Part shown: piece by piece, positions 6,801 to 14,379 of the stretch
Layout of the letters: every line of letters begins with the position of its first letter
Position numbering within the stretch: the first letter of the stretch is position 1
NCBI GenBank assembly: GCA_021824055.1
Contig: JAKALV010000044.1
Coordinates: forward strand, 1 to 16,487
Direction: 5' to 3'
Length of the DNA stretch: 16,487 bases
Source of the DNA: Acidobacteriota bacterium
Lineage (GTDB): Bacteria > Acidobacteriota > Vicinamibacteria > Vicinamibacterales > SCN-69-37
Notes under the pieces: model-generated
Told to the model about the DNA's origin: nothing
The model's database searches: none
What the model saw: only the letters and a program-made list of their open reading frames with translations
Program-made: the position numbers and the translations under genes

Positions 6801-6985
6801 AATGCCGCAATTTGAAATTGGCAATCGCCGATCGCGGAATCGGGGAAACGGCAATCTCAATAATCTGAAATCGCGCAATCGGGAAACCGCTGCTTCGATT
6901 CCCCGATTCCCCGATCGGCGATTCAGCCTTTCCCCGATTGCCAATCGGCGATTGCCAATTTCAGATTGCCATCTTCCGCAATTGA
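6801..6985. repeat. Nested AATCG/CGATT palindrome cluster between convergent genes
   Basis: Outer arms 6813-6832 and 6944-6963 are exact 20-bp reverse complements. Just inside, 6838-6848 and 6929-6939 form an 11-bp exact pair, so an almost continuous stem of about 36 bp can form. A further exact 8-bp pair is 6850-6857 with 6963-6970, which would compete with it. The core carries many more AATCG and CGATT words. It fills nearly the whole 205-bp gap between the stops at 6781 (+) and 6987 (-), where it could act as a bidirectional terminator or as a protein- or structure-prone repeat. It shares vocabulary with the 2301-2349 palindrome. Confidence 0.85.
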
Positions 6986-6986
6986 T

Positions 6987-9698
6987 CTATCCCGGTTGTA
7001 TCCAGACACCCAACAGTCTGCGGTCGGTGCTTCCCGGCTGCAGGTCGGCCGGTACGAAGCCGTCGCCTGAGGCGACGCGCACGTTGGCGGTGCCGGCCGG
7101 CGTCAGCGGGACGTCGACATCCAGTTCCTGAAACGGCGTCATCATCAGCAGGCGCTGGAACGTTCCGGATTCGACCGTGACCGTATTGGGCGCGCCGCCG
7201 TTGCGGACCAGGATGCGCGCCGTGAGCGGCGACACCGGACCGGTCACGGCCGGCACCAGCAGGAACCGCGCGGCCTGACGGCCCCGCACCCAGAAGCCGT
7301 CGGGCTCCGCAAACACCTGGTCGTCCAGAAACAACACGTCGCTCGATCCGTAGTGGGCGGCCGACCGCGTCACGACGGCCTCGCGCGCCGGCATGGCCTC
7401 TTCAACGATCAATTCCACGCGCAGCGTGGCGCGCGCGGCCTGATCCGCGTCGATGACCACGCGCGGCACGGCCACGGGCAGCACGAACGGGAACGAGAAC
7501 ACACCGGCGCCGGGCACGGCGAACTCGCGCCAGGGCGACCGGGACCCGCCGACAAACAGGCGCAGCGGCACGGGCGCGGCGCCGGTTGACGTCACACGCA
7601 CCACGTAGCGCGCGGCTGGAACGTCGGGGAACGCCAGCAGCGGCGGCTGCCGGCCGGGATCGGGACCGGGTTCCAGCGGCCGCAGCACCATCGTGTCTTT
7701 CAGCGATCGCACCCGCGCGAACCGGCCGGCGCCGATCGCGTAGACGCGATCCCCCGCGCCTTCGCTGGCGATCACCCGCAACTGCGCGGTCGCGGGATCA
7801 AGCGCGGCCGCGCGGGTCAGCGCCCAGCCGGCGGGCGCCAGGAGCGACAGCGCCGCCAGCCCCCAGACCACGACCGCCGCGCGCGCATCGGCGACGACAC
7901 GCCGCGCGATCAACCACACGACCGCGCCGATCGCGCACCACAACATCACATGAACCGGAAAGCGGCTCTCCTGCCAGAAGAAACCGGGCCACGCGCGCGA
8001 CAGATTGACGACCGGCGACAACCACTCGAGCCAGGCCGGTTGTTCCCAGCGGTAATTCCACGCCAGATTCGCGCGATCCACGCTCAGGACGACGGCCGTG
8101 ACACCGCCGCCGATCGCGATCATCGCCACGGCCAACGCGCGCGTCGCGGTCGTGACGCGCGTCCAGGCCGCGGCAATCGGCACCGCGAGAAGCGGCAATA
8201 CCGCCATCATGAAACGCGCCGGGGTCGCGGGGTTGCCCGCCCACCACATGCGTACCGTCGTGACCGCCGCGAGATACGCACACACGATCACCGCCAACTC
8301 GACGGCGAGTCGCCGCGTGAACGTCTCGGTGCGCCGCCACCAGCCGACAAATGCCAGCGCCACCGCCGGCGCGTACGCCGCAAGACCGTACTGCCCGTCA
8401 AAGAACAGCCCCATGATCGCCGGGATGATCCAGGCGAGGCGCTGCTCTTCGGCACCGTACGGCGCGCGCGGATCGAACGTGCCGTAGTGCGCCTTGAAGA
8501 ACCAGAACCACAGCGCCGCGCTGATGGCCGGGACGAGCAGCAAGGCGATCAGCCGAATCACGCGGTCCTCGCGCGTGATGACCGGATCGGGCGCCAGCTC
8601 GGCGGCCAGGTCGCTGCGCCTGCGGGGCGGAATGACGCCGGGCGCGACCAACCGCATCACGATCACCGCGCCGAATCCGCCCGCGAGGATGGCGAATCGC
8701 GTGTGCAGCCACGGCAGCGCGGCCAGGGCGATGCCGGTCAGAAACACGGGCAGCGTTCCCGGCAGATCACCGCGCGACAGCTGCACGAGCAGCAACGTCG
8801 CGGCCGCCACGATCAGGAAGCCCGGCGCGTCGGGAAAGACCATGAAGCTCTGCATCGCGAAGGTCGGGGTCAGGATGACCGCGCCCCAGGCGCACCACGC
8901 CGCGGCGGCCGAGTCGGTCACGCGCCAGCTCAGCCGCCACGTCAGCATCGCGCCGATCGACGTCAGCAGGATCAGGACCACGCGCGCGCCGGTGTAGCCG
9001 AAGAACTGAAACAGCGGCGCCACGAGCACCGCCACGCCGGGCGCGTGAATCGAGTACCCCTCGCCGTGCAGGCCGCGGCGGCGCGAGTCCAACTGCAGTT
9101 CGCCGCCGTAGAACGACGCGTAGTCGCGATGGAGGTGATTGTTGGTGAGGTCGAGATCCCCGTCCTTCAGCAGGCTCTGGGCGATCATCAGGTAGTGCGG
9201 CTCGTCGCCGCCGGGCGTGCGCGGATCCGCGGACCAGGCCGCCAGCCCGCCGAGCATCGCCGCCAGCACAAACGCCGCCACCGTCGCATCATCCGGTTCG
9301 AGCAGGTTGAACAGCCGCGCGACGTTGCCCAGCGGCGCCAGGCCGAGGGCGAATGCGAGGGCGGCGATGATGGGCACCCACGCCATCGGACCCGTCCAGA
9401 TGAGCGCGACCGCCGGCAGCGGCAGCGGCAACCACGGAACGATCGCCAGGAGCGCGGGCAGCACCGTGAGCGGACGCGCGCGCCACGCGGGAACGGCGGC
9501 GCCCATCACCGTGCCGAGAACGAACATCCACCACGGCGCCGCCACCGCGAGGCGCTGGGTGGCCGAGTCCGGCGTCGCCACGGCGATCGTGCCGGCCGCG
9601 CACCAGACGGCGACGCCAATCACCAGCGGACCGAGTGCTGCCCCCGCGCGTGCCGCGCGTCCCGGGCGCCGTGTGTCTTCCGCGCGTGCGGCGCTCAC
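6987..9698 (-). CDS. GT-C-like integral membrane protein (GDEPHY motif, glycosyltransferase 39/ArnT-like)
   Basis: A 903-aa multi-spanning membrane protein. Hydrophobic segments run from about residue 20 to 640, followed by a largely soluble C-terminal part with beta-rich character, probably periplasmic. After the early helices comes GGDEPHYLMIAQSLLKDGDLDL. D165 and E166 sit in the first large extracytoplasmic loop, where GT-C enzymes of the PMT/ArnT type keep their acidic catalytic residue. Such enzymes move sugars from polyprenyl-phosphate donors to lipid or protein acceptors; donor and acceptor here are unknown. The GTG start overlaps the aminotransferase stop by 4 nt, and no SD is visible, so translation is probably coupled. 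It is the last gene of a four-gene operon that also encodes a peptidoglycan lyase, which suggests but does not prove envelope work. Confidence 0.75.
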   Translation of the reverse strand: MSAARAEDTRRPGRAARAGAALGPLVIGVAVWCAAGTIAVATPDSATQRLAVAAPWWMFVLGTVMGAAVPAWRARPLTVLPALLAIVPWLPLPLPAVALIWTGPMAWVPIIAALAFALGLAPLGNVARLFNLLEPDDATVAAFVLAAMLGGLAAWSADPRTPGGDEPHYLMIAQSLLKDGDLDLTNNHLHRDYASFYGGELQLDSRRRGLHGEGYSIHAPGVAVLVAPLFQFFGYTGARVVLILLTSIGAMLTWRLSWRVTDSAAAAWCAWGAVILTPTFAMQSFMVFPDAPGFLIVAAATLLLVQLSRGDLPGTLPVFLTGIALAALPWLHTRFAILAGGFGAVIVMRLVAPGVIPPRRRSDLAAELAPDPVITREDRVIRLIALLLVPAISAALWFWFFKAHYGTFDPRAPYGAEEQRLAWIIPAIMGLFFDGQYGLAAYAPAVALAFVGWWRRTETFTRRLAVELAVIVCAYLAAVTTVRMWWAGNPATPARFMMAVLPLLAVPIAAAWTRVTTATRALAVAMIAIGGGVTAVVLSVDRANLAWNYRWEQPAWLEWLSPVVNLSRAWPGFFWQESRFPVHVMLWCAIGAVVWLIARRVVADARAAVVVWGLAALSLLAPAGWALTRAAALDPATAQLRVIASEGAGDRVYAIGAGRFARVRSLKDTMVLRPLEPGPDPGRQPPLLAFPDVPAARYVVRVTSTGAAPVPLRLFVGGSRSPWREFAVPGAGVFSFPFVLPVAVPRVVIDADQAARATLRVELIVEEAMPAREAVVTRSAAHYGSSDVLFLDDQVFAEPDGFWVRGRQAARFLLVPAVTGPVSPLTARILVRNGGAPNTVTVESGTFQRLLMMTPFQELDVDVPLTPAGTANVRVASGDGFVPADLQPGSTDRRLLGVWIQPG

Positions 9699-10870
9699 TG
9701 GAGACGGATCAGGCGCGCCTCGGCGGCCGCGAAAGTTTCTTCCTTCTTGCAGAAGCAGAAACGGAGCTTGGTGCGCCCGGTGTCGGAATGGTGATAGAAG
9801 CTGCTGCCGGGCACGGCGGCGACGCCGATGTCGGCCACGAGATGGCGCGCAAACGCCACATCGTCGGGAAATCCGAATCCGGCGATGTCCGTCATGACGT
9901 AGTACGCGCCGCGCGGCAGATAGCAGACAAAGCCGGCGTGGTCGAGGATTCGCAGCAGGCGGCCGCGCTTCTGCTGGTAGCTGGCGGCCAGGCCCTGGAA
10001 GTACGTGTCGGGGAGGCCGAGCGCCATCGCGCCCGCCGCCTGCAGCGGCGCCGCGGCGCCCACGGTGAGAAAGTCGTGCACCTTGCGGATCGCGCCGGCG
10101 ATGTCCGGCGGCGCGATCGTCCAGCCCACGCGCCAGCCCGTGACGCTGAAGGTCTTCGACAGGCTGTTGATCGTCACCGTGCGGTTCTGCATCCCGTCGA
10201 GCGACGCCATCGTCACGTGCGTGGCGCCGTTATAGATGATGTGCTCGTAGATCTCGTCGGTGACGGCGATCACGTCCCACTGCCGGCAGAGCGCCGCGAT
10301 CTGCTGCAGTTCCTCGCGGGTGAAGACCTTGCCGGTGGGGTTGTTCGGCGTGTTGATGATGATGGCGCGCGTCTTGTTGTTGAAGGCGGCCGCGAGCTCG
10401 TCCGGATCGAACGACCAGTCCGCGTCGATCGCCGCCGGTTCGCGCAGCGTCACGAAGCGCGGCGTCGCGCCCGACAGCACCGCGTCGGGGCCGTAGTTCT
10501 CGTAGAACGGCTCGAAGATGATCACTTCATCGCCCGGATCCACGATGGCCATCATCGTGGACATCATCGCTTCGGTGGAGCCGCAGCAGACCGTCACGTG
10601 CGCGTCCGCGTCCACCGTCACGCCGTGACGGCGCGTGAAGTCGGCGGCGATCGCGTCGCGCAGCGGCTTGGCGCCCCAGGTGACGGCGTATTGGTTGATG
10701 TCGGCGTTGATCGCGTCGCAGGCCGCCGCCTTGATGTCGGCCGGCGCCGGAAAGTCCGGAAACCCCTGCGACAGGTTGACGGCGCCGTGCTGCTGCGCCA
10801 GCCGCGTCATCTCGCGGATCACCGATTCAGTGAAGCGCGACGCTTTCTCGGACGTGCGGGAACGGGACAT
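9695..10870 (-). CDS. PLP-dependent class I/II aminotransferase
   Basis: A 391-aa fold-type I aminotransferase, close to the usual length. The N-terminal VNLSQGFPDF (residues 31-40) is typical of the methionine/kynurenine aminotransferase (YbdL/KAT-like) branch. Active-site residues are visible: NNPTG with Asn177, D205 and Y208 in VTDEIYEH, the Schiff-base lysine K239 in SLSKTFSVTGWR and the carboxylate-binding arginine R370 in KLRFCF. It should transfer amino groups to 2-oxoglutarate or another keto acid in the cytoplasm; the amino donor is not predictable. The frame is open further upstream to 11476, but that part is antisense-like shadow inside the transglycosylase gene. The ATG at 10870 has a well-spaced SD and follows the previous stop by 14 nt. 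Confidence 0.92.
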   Translation of the reverse strand: MSRSRTSEKASRFTESVIREMTRLAQQHGAVNLSQGFPDFPAPADIKAAACDAINADINQYAVTWGAKPLRDAIAADFTRRHGVTVDADAHVTVCCGSTEAMMSTMMAIVDPGDEVIIFEPFYENYGPDAVLSGATPRFVTLREPAAIDADWSFDPDELAAAFNNKTRAIIINTPNNPTGKVFTREELQQIAALCRQWDVIAVTDEIYEHIIYNGATHVTMASLDGMQNRTVTINSLSKTFSVTGWRVGWTIAPPDIAGAIRKVHDFLTVGAAAPLQAAGAMALGLPDTYFQGLAASYQQKRGRLLRILDHAGFVCYLPRGAYYVMTDIAGFGFPDDVAFARHLVADIGVAAVPGSSFYHHSDTGRTKLRFCFCKKEETFAAAEARLIRLQ

Positions 10871-10877
10871 GGACCAG

Positions 10878-10883
10878 ACCTCT
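10878..10883 (-). promoter_or_regulatory. Shine-Dalgarno AGAGGT for the aminotransferase
   Basis: AGAGGT on the minus strand lies 7 nt before the ATG at 10870 and one base after the TAG of the transglycosylase. It fixes the aminotransferase start within the otherwise long open frame. Confidence 0.65.
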
Positions 10884-10884
10884 G

Positions 10885-12990
10885 CTAGCGGCGGCGCGTG
10901 GACGTTCGAGGATACAGCGCGCGGAAATCGTCGGCCGTGCCCAGGATGCGTTTCAGGTAGTTCTGCGTTTCGAAGAACGGAATGTTGTCGATGAACTCGT
11001 CGCGGTCGGCGCCCGGATATTCCGCGACCCACGTGCGATACCGGCTGCCGCCCGCGTTGTAGGCCACGAGCGCGCCCATCACGCCGTCGTACCGCTTCAC
11101 CAGATCGGCAAAGTACGCCATGCCGATCCGGATGTTCACGTCGGGATTGGTCAGCTTCGACACCCGCCACGGCCGCACGCCCACCCGGGCCGCGTAGGTC
11201 CGGCCCGTGGACGGCAGGATCTGCATCAGCCCCCAGGCGTTGGCGGCCGACTTGACGTCGGCCTGGAACGTGGACTCCTGCGTGATCAGCGCCGCCATCA
11301 CGTGCGGATCGAGACCGCGGCCCACCGCGTACTTCTGAATCAGGTCCCAGTACGCCATTGGAAAGATCACGCGGCGCAACTCGATCGGCAACATCTCGCC
11401 GCCCTCCGCCATGAACTGCGGGTACGCGCGTTTCATCAGCGTGATGGCGGTGCGCAGCTCGCCCTTGCGATTCCACGCGTACGCCAGACTGGCCGTGATG
11501 AGGGGCGACGTCCCCACCGCGCGCTCGGCGTACTTCAGCTCGCCGATCGCCTCGTCGTACAGGCCTACTTCCAGCAGCCGCGTGATCAGGCGCGCGTTCG
11601 GCGGCGGCTCACCGGGCGTCACGGTCGGCGGCGCCTCGAGTCGCGCGCGCGCGACGGTCGATGTCCCGGTGATCGCCGCCAGTCCGCGCTCCGCCTCGCG
11701 GCCGTAGTACGAATTCTGGTAGAGCGCGATCACGGCGCGATACCCGTCGGCCGCGGCGTCGCGCTGTCCCATCTGACGCCGCGCCCGGGCGGCCCAGTAG
11801 CTCCAGGCCGACCGGTAGTCCGAGCGCGCGAAGCGCGTGAAGGCCTCGTCGAATACGCGCACCGTTTCGGCGTAGTCGCCGCGCGTGTAGGCCCACCAGC
11901 CGGAGCGCCAGGCCGCGCGCTCCGCGTGGGCACCGGACGGATAGGTCCGGTACATCTCGGCGAACACCCGCGCCGCCGCCGCGTCGTCATCGTTGAGCAG
12001 ATAGAACGTGGCCAGGTCGTTCAGCGCCGACTCGGCCCACGGCGTGTCTGGAAACTCGTCGACCACGCGCCGCGTCTCGCTCACGAACTCGACGTCGCGG
12101 TTCAGGCCGCGCAACACGCCCAGCATCGCGTAGCGGGCCTCGGCGCGGTGGTCGCCCCGCTCGATCAGCGGCTCCAGCGCATCGCGCGCGGCCGCAAACT
12201 TCTTCAGGCCGAGATCGCATTCGGCCAGACGCAGCGCCACCAGATCGCGCTCGCCGGCCACAGCCACCGGGCGCACGGCGTCGAAGGCCTTGCGCGCGTC
12301 GGCGAATCGCTTCGCCGCGTAGAGCTGCGCGCCGCGTCCAAGATCGAGCGACGCCGTCTCGCGGCTCGGCACCGCGCCGGGGTCCGCGAGGAGCGCGAGT
12401 TCCGCAAGCGCGTCGGTCGCCTCGGGCGACAAGGCAAATTCGTAGACGACTTTGTTGAACGCGCGGCGCGCCGCACCAAGGTCCCCCGCTTGTTTGGCGG
12501 CGCGTCCCAGACGCAGATACAACGCGGGACCGGCGATCGGCTTCAGGTCCGCCACGCCCTGCAGCGCCCGCAGCTCGGCGGCCGCGTCGCCCGACGCCTC
12601 GGCAATATCCGCCCTCAGCAGGAACGCGGCTTCGCGCAGATAGTCGGGCGGCTCCACTCTCAGCAGCTGCTCCACGCTGAACTGCGCCTCGGCGGGCTTG
12701 CCGAGCGCGAGTTGCGCGCGCCCTTGCAGCAACAGCGCGTATCCGCCCAGCAGCGGATCGCTCGTGGCGCGCCCGAACACCGGTAGCGCGGCCGACGCCG
12801 TGCCGTCGGCGAGATGGCTCACGGCCGTGGCAAACGCCGCGGTGGCCGGCGCGGGCCGGCCGGCCGGCGCCAGCCACAACGCCTCAGCGTCGCTGATCGG
12901 AACGGCCGGTACGGATTGGGTTCGTGCGGGTGCCGGACACAAGATCGTCGCGAGCGCCACCCCCATCGCGGTGGCGCGGGCACGCGTCAT
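10885..12990 (-). CDS. TPR-rich soluble lytic transglycosylase (Slt family)
   Basis: A 701-aa periplasmic murein lyase that cleaves the MurNAc-GlcNAc bond to give 1,6-anhydroMurNAc ends. A signal peptide (residues 1 to about 25, ending PARTQS) precedes a long alpha-helical TPR-like superhelix (about 50-540) in which A-x-G/A-containing helix pairs recur. The C-terminal SLT catalytic domain spans about 553-690. The catalytic glutamate is E572 in ALITQESTF, followed by the family blocks AANAWGLMQILPST (583-596), NPDVNIRIGMAYFADL and GALVAYNAGGSR. The length resembles E. coli Slt70 plus a little. The ATG at 12990 overlaps the upstream GAF gene's TGA (ATGA); the longer open frame to 13344 is a shadow of that gene. 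Coupling with the GAF gene and an aminotransferase is unusual company. Confidence 0.93.
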   Translation of the reverse strand: MTRARATAMGVALATILCPAPARTQSVPAVPISDAEALWLAPAGRPAPATAAFATAVSHLADGTASAALPVFGRATSDPLLGGYALLLQGRAQLALGKPAEAQFSVEQLLRVEPPDYLREAAFLLRADIAEASGDAAAELRALQGVADLKPIAGPALYLRLGRAAKQAGDLGAARRAFNKVVYEFALSPEATDALAELALLADPGAVPSRETASLDLGRGAQLYAAKRFADARKAFDAVRPVAVAGERDLVALRLAECDLGLKKFAAARDALEPLIERGDHRAEARYAMLGVLRGLNRDVEFVSETRRVVDEFPDTPWAESALNDLATFYLLNDDDAAAARVFAEMYRTYPSGAHAERAAWRSGWWAYTRGDYAETVRVFDEAFTRFARSDYRSAWSYWAARARRQMGQRDAAADGYRAVIALYQNSYYGREAERGLAAITGTSTVARARLEAPPTVTPGEPPPNARLITRLLEVGLYDEAIGELKYAERAVGTSPLITASLAYAWNRKGELRTAITLMKRAYPQFMAEGGEMLPIELRRVIFPMAYWDLIQKYAVGRGLDPHVMAALITQESTFQADVKSAANAWGLMQILPSTGRTYAARVGVRPWRVSKLTNPDVNIRIGMAYFADLVKRYDGVMGALVAYNAGGSRYRTWVAEYPGADRDEFIDNIPFFETQNYLKRILGTADDFRALYPRTSTRRR

Positions 12991-13883
12991 GCGCCAAACG
13001 CCTCGGCGGTGCGCACGGAGGTGAGGTTCTCGAGGCGGATCGCGGCGTGGCGCACGAGCAAGTCGACTTCCTCCGCCCACACGGGCGCGTCTTCCCGCAC
13101 CTCGGCCGCGCCGACATCGTCGGCGTACAGCACCGCCACGACCTCGCCACCCACAACCACGGGTACCACCAGGCCGGTGTGGCCGACGGGCACCTGCATG
13201 AAGCCCGGTGTCGAGATCTCGCGGGCGACCATCGGCTTCACGAAGGAGGTTTGTTTGAGCGCCACGGTGGCGGTCAGCATCCCGGAGGTGCCGATCGTGA
13301 TCTCGCGCGGCCCCTGCCCGGCCGCGAACCCGTGCGTGACCCATGGTTTGAGCGCGTCGCCGTCAACGAGCATCAAGGTCACGCGCGACGCCTGCGTCGC
13401 CGCGCCTTGCGCCAGCGTTTCGAGAATGCCGGTCAGCGAGGTCGAGTCGTCGATCCGGCGCACGGCGCCGAGCAGGCGCTCGAGGGTATCGACCCGCGCC
13501 TCGCGCGCGTCCCCCTTCTCGAATCGCGCGGCCTGCGCTTGCGCGGTCGAGGCGGCGTCGGCCGCCGCCTGCGTGGCCTGCATCGCGGCCCTGGTGGCGG
13601 CCTGCAGTTGCGACCGCTCGGTGGCCAGATGCATTTCCATTTCGCGGGTCAGCTCGCTGCGCAACGCCTCGAGACGCGCCTTGAACCCGCGCTCGGCGTC
13701 CTGGCGGGCGTCGATCACGGCCCGTTCCAGCGTGGAGCGCCAATATTCCTGGTTTTCGGTGCCGATGCGCAGCAGGTCCGTGGTGAGTCCCTGGACGTGG
13801 GCGTCCAGATCCCGCCGGACGCGCGCAACGAACGCATCGACGGTTTCCCGCAGGCGGTGCTCCATCGTCATGGACGTGGTCAT
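12987..13883 (-). CDS. Coiled-coil plus GAF domain protein
   Basis: A 298-aa cytoplasmic protein. Residues about 1-45 are helical, 45-135 form a long Ala/Gln/Glu/Arg coiled coil (including an AATRAAMQATQAAADAASTAQAQAA tract, described by composition), and about 137-288 fit a GAF fold. In the GAF part the strands SRVTLMLVDGDAL, GLVVPVVVGGEVVAVLYADD and the last helix WAEEVDLLVRHAAIRLENL are recognisable. No output domain is fused, so it may act as a sensor or scaffold through dimerisation; no ligand or cofactor Cys/His is evident. It is the first gene of a four-gene operon and overlaps the transglycosylase start by 4 nt. Start choice is uncertain: the ATG at 13883 sits inside a TATAAT, so translation may start at the ATGs at 13871 or 13865 instead. 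Confidence 0.78.
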   Translation of the reverse strand: MTTSMTMEHRLRETVDAFVARVRRDLDAHVQGLTTDLLRIGTENQEYWRSTLERAVIDARQDAERGFKARLEALRSELTREMEMHLATERSQLQAATRAAMQATQAAADAASTAQAQAARFEKGDAREARVDTLERLLGAVRRIDDSTSLTGILETLAQGAATQASRVTLMLVDGDALKPWVTHGFAAGQGPREITIGTSGMLTATVALKQTSFVKPMVAREISTPGFMQVPVGHTGLVVPVVVGGEVVAVLYADDVGAAEVREDAPVWAEEVDLLVRHAAIRLENLTSVRTAEAFGA

Positions 13884-13887
13884 TATA
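13882..13887 (-). promoter_or_regulatory. Consensus -10 TATAAT overlapping the GAF gene start
   Basis: TATAATG on the minus strand shares its last AT with the annotated ATG. Transcription about 7 nt downstream would begin inside the annotated gene, a few bases before the in-frame ATG at 13871. A -35 is not convincing. Confidence 0.45.
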
Positions 13888-13914
13888 GATACGTCCGGGC
13901 CTCAGTACCAGCGG

Positions 13915-13920
13915 TAGAAT
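13915..13920 (+). promoter_or_regulatory. Candidate ssrA -10, TAGAAT
   Basis: TAGAAT lies 24 bp before the mature tmRNA 5' end, which would leave a precursor leader of about 18 nt, to be removed by RNase P. The -35 region (about 13892-13897) is not consensus, so the call is weak. Confidence 0.4.
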
Positions 13921-14034
13921 AAAAGGAGCGATTGAAGACCTTGTGGGGGCGATCTGGCTTCGACGGGGGCAAGGGATCGTTGAACGCGTGCCGAGCACTA
14001 TCGACTCGTTAATCCGATGGAAAACACACTAACT

Positions 14035-14067
14035 GCCAACACGCAGCTAGCACTCGCAGCCTAATAG
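14035..14067 (+). other. ssrA: tmRNA tag reading frame (ANTQLALAA, tandem stops)
   Basis: The resume codon is read as GCC (14035-14037), preceded by CTAACT, which matches the TAGTC-type element before the E. coli resume codon. Nine codons end in GCA CTC GCA GCC, then TAA TAG (14062-14067). An earlier resume point (GAA at 14020) would give a longer tag with the same end, so the N-terminal limit is the less certain part. Confidence 0.75.
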
Positions 14068-14261
14068 GCATGCGACGTTCGTCCTGACCAGCCTGCGGGC
14101 CGGGAACGAATGTCATTTCAGCAGGCTGGTTCCCCGGTGAGTCCGGCATCGGGGGACGAGACGTTACGGACTAGCGCCCATCGCTTTCGCGGCACTTGGC
14201 AGATGGGGGCGAAGTCTCAAGCGCAGCTACGCACGTAGTGTTCAACGGTGACAGGCCTTTC

Positions 14262-14290
14262 GGACGCGGGTTCGACTCCCGCCGCCTCCA
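14262..14290 (+). other. Probable attachment half-site (attL) in the ssrA 3' end
   Basis: The T arm and 3' acceptor strand of tmRNA are a well-known integration target of tyrosine recombinases, and a full-length recombinase gene starts 90 bp downstream pointing away. The ssrA sequence is intact up to the discriminator, as expected when the element carries a copy of the crossover sequence. A second copy was not found to the window end, so exact limits cannot be drawn. Confidence 0.6.
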
Positions 14291-14379
14291 TACTTTTAAG
14301 TTATTGTAAACAAAGCACTTGGTAAGTCGAGTGAAGTTCACGTACCTGATTTGTACCAAACTGGCGGTAGACTGGTGCT
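14291..14379 (+). promoter_or_regulatory. Integrase upstream region with -10-like TAGACT 6 nt before ATG
   Basis: This is an AT-richer 89-bp gap. TAGACT at 14368-14373 is followed by GGTGCT and the integrase ATG, the same 6-nt spacing seen at 5951-5956, and suggests a leaderless transcript. No SD and no clear -35 are present. No intrinsic terminator for ssrA is visible directly after its 3' end; the native downstream flank was probably displaced by insertion. Confidence 0.45.

Larger units (their letters stand above)
13945..14290 (+). ncRNA. ssrA: Transfer-messenger RNA (tmRNA), one-piece
   Basis: tmRNA rescues stalled ribosomes together with SmpB and adds a proteolysis tag. The 5' acceptor strand GGGGGCG (13945-13951) pairs with CGCCTCC (14283-14289, one G-U pair), followed by discriminator A at 14290. 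The signature GGCTTCGACGGGGGCAA follows the 5' end, and GGACGCGGGTTCGACTCCC (14262-14280) forms the T arm. The tag reads ANTQLALAA, ending in the expected LAA. Several GC-rich complementary blocks between 14080 and 14165 fit the usual pseudoknots. The 3' CCA is not fully encoded: genomic TAC follows the discriminator, so CCA must be added. The molecule is of about 346 nt. Its 3' end is the probable attachment site of the element starting just downstream. Confidence 0.96.

Noticed and set aside
6801..6985. Palindrome cluster as an insertion sequence or integron attC
   Set aside because: No transposase or integrase gene, no target-site duplication visible, and no attC core sites; the internal redundancy fits a repeat block better.
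7950..9794. 614-aa plus-strand open frame opposite the GT-C gene
   Set aside because: Arg/Asp/Gln-rich composition without hydrophobic core; a high-GC antisense shadow.
10871..11476. Upstream extension of the aminotransferase frame
   Set aside because: It lies inside the transglycosylase gene in another frame. The ATG at 10870 has an SD and matches family N-termini.
14171..14359. Minus-strand open frame reading WRRRESNPRPKGLSP near its middle
   Set aside because: It is antisense to the tmRNA T arm. ESNPRP-type peptides are a familiar artefact of translating the complement of tRNA-like sequence.
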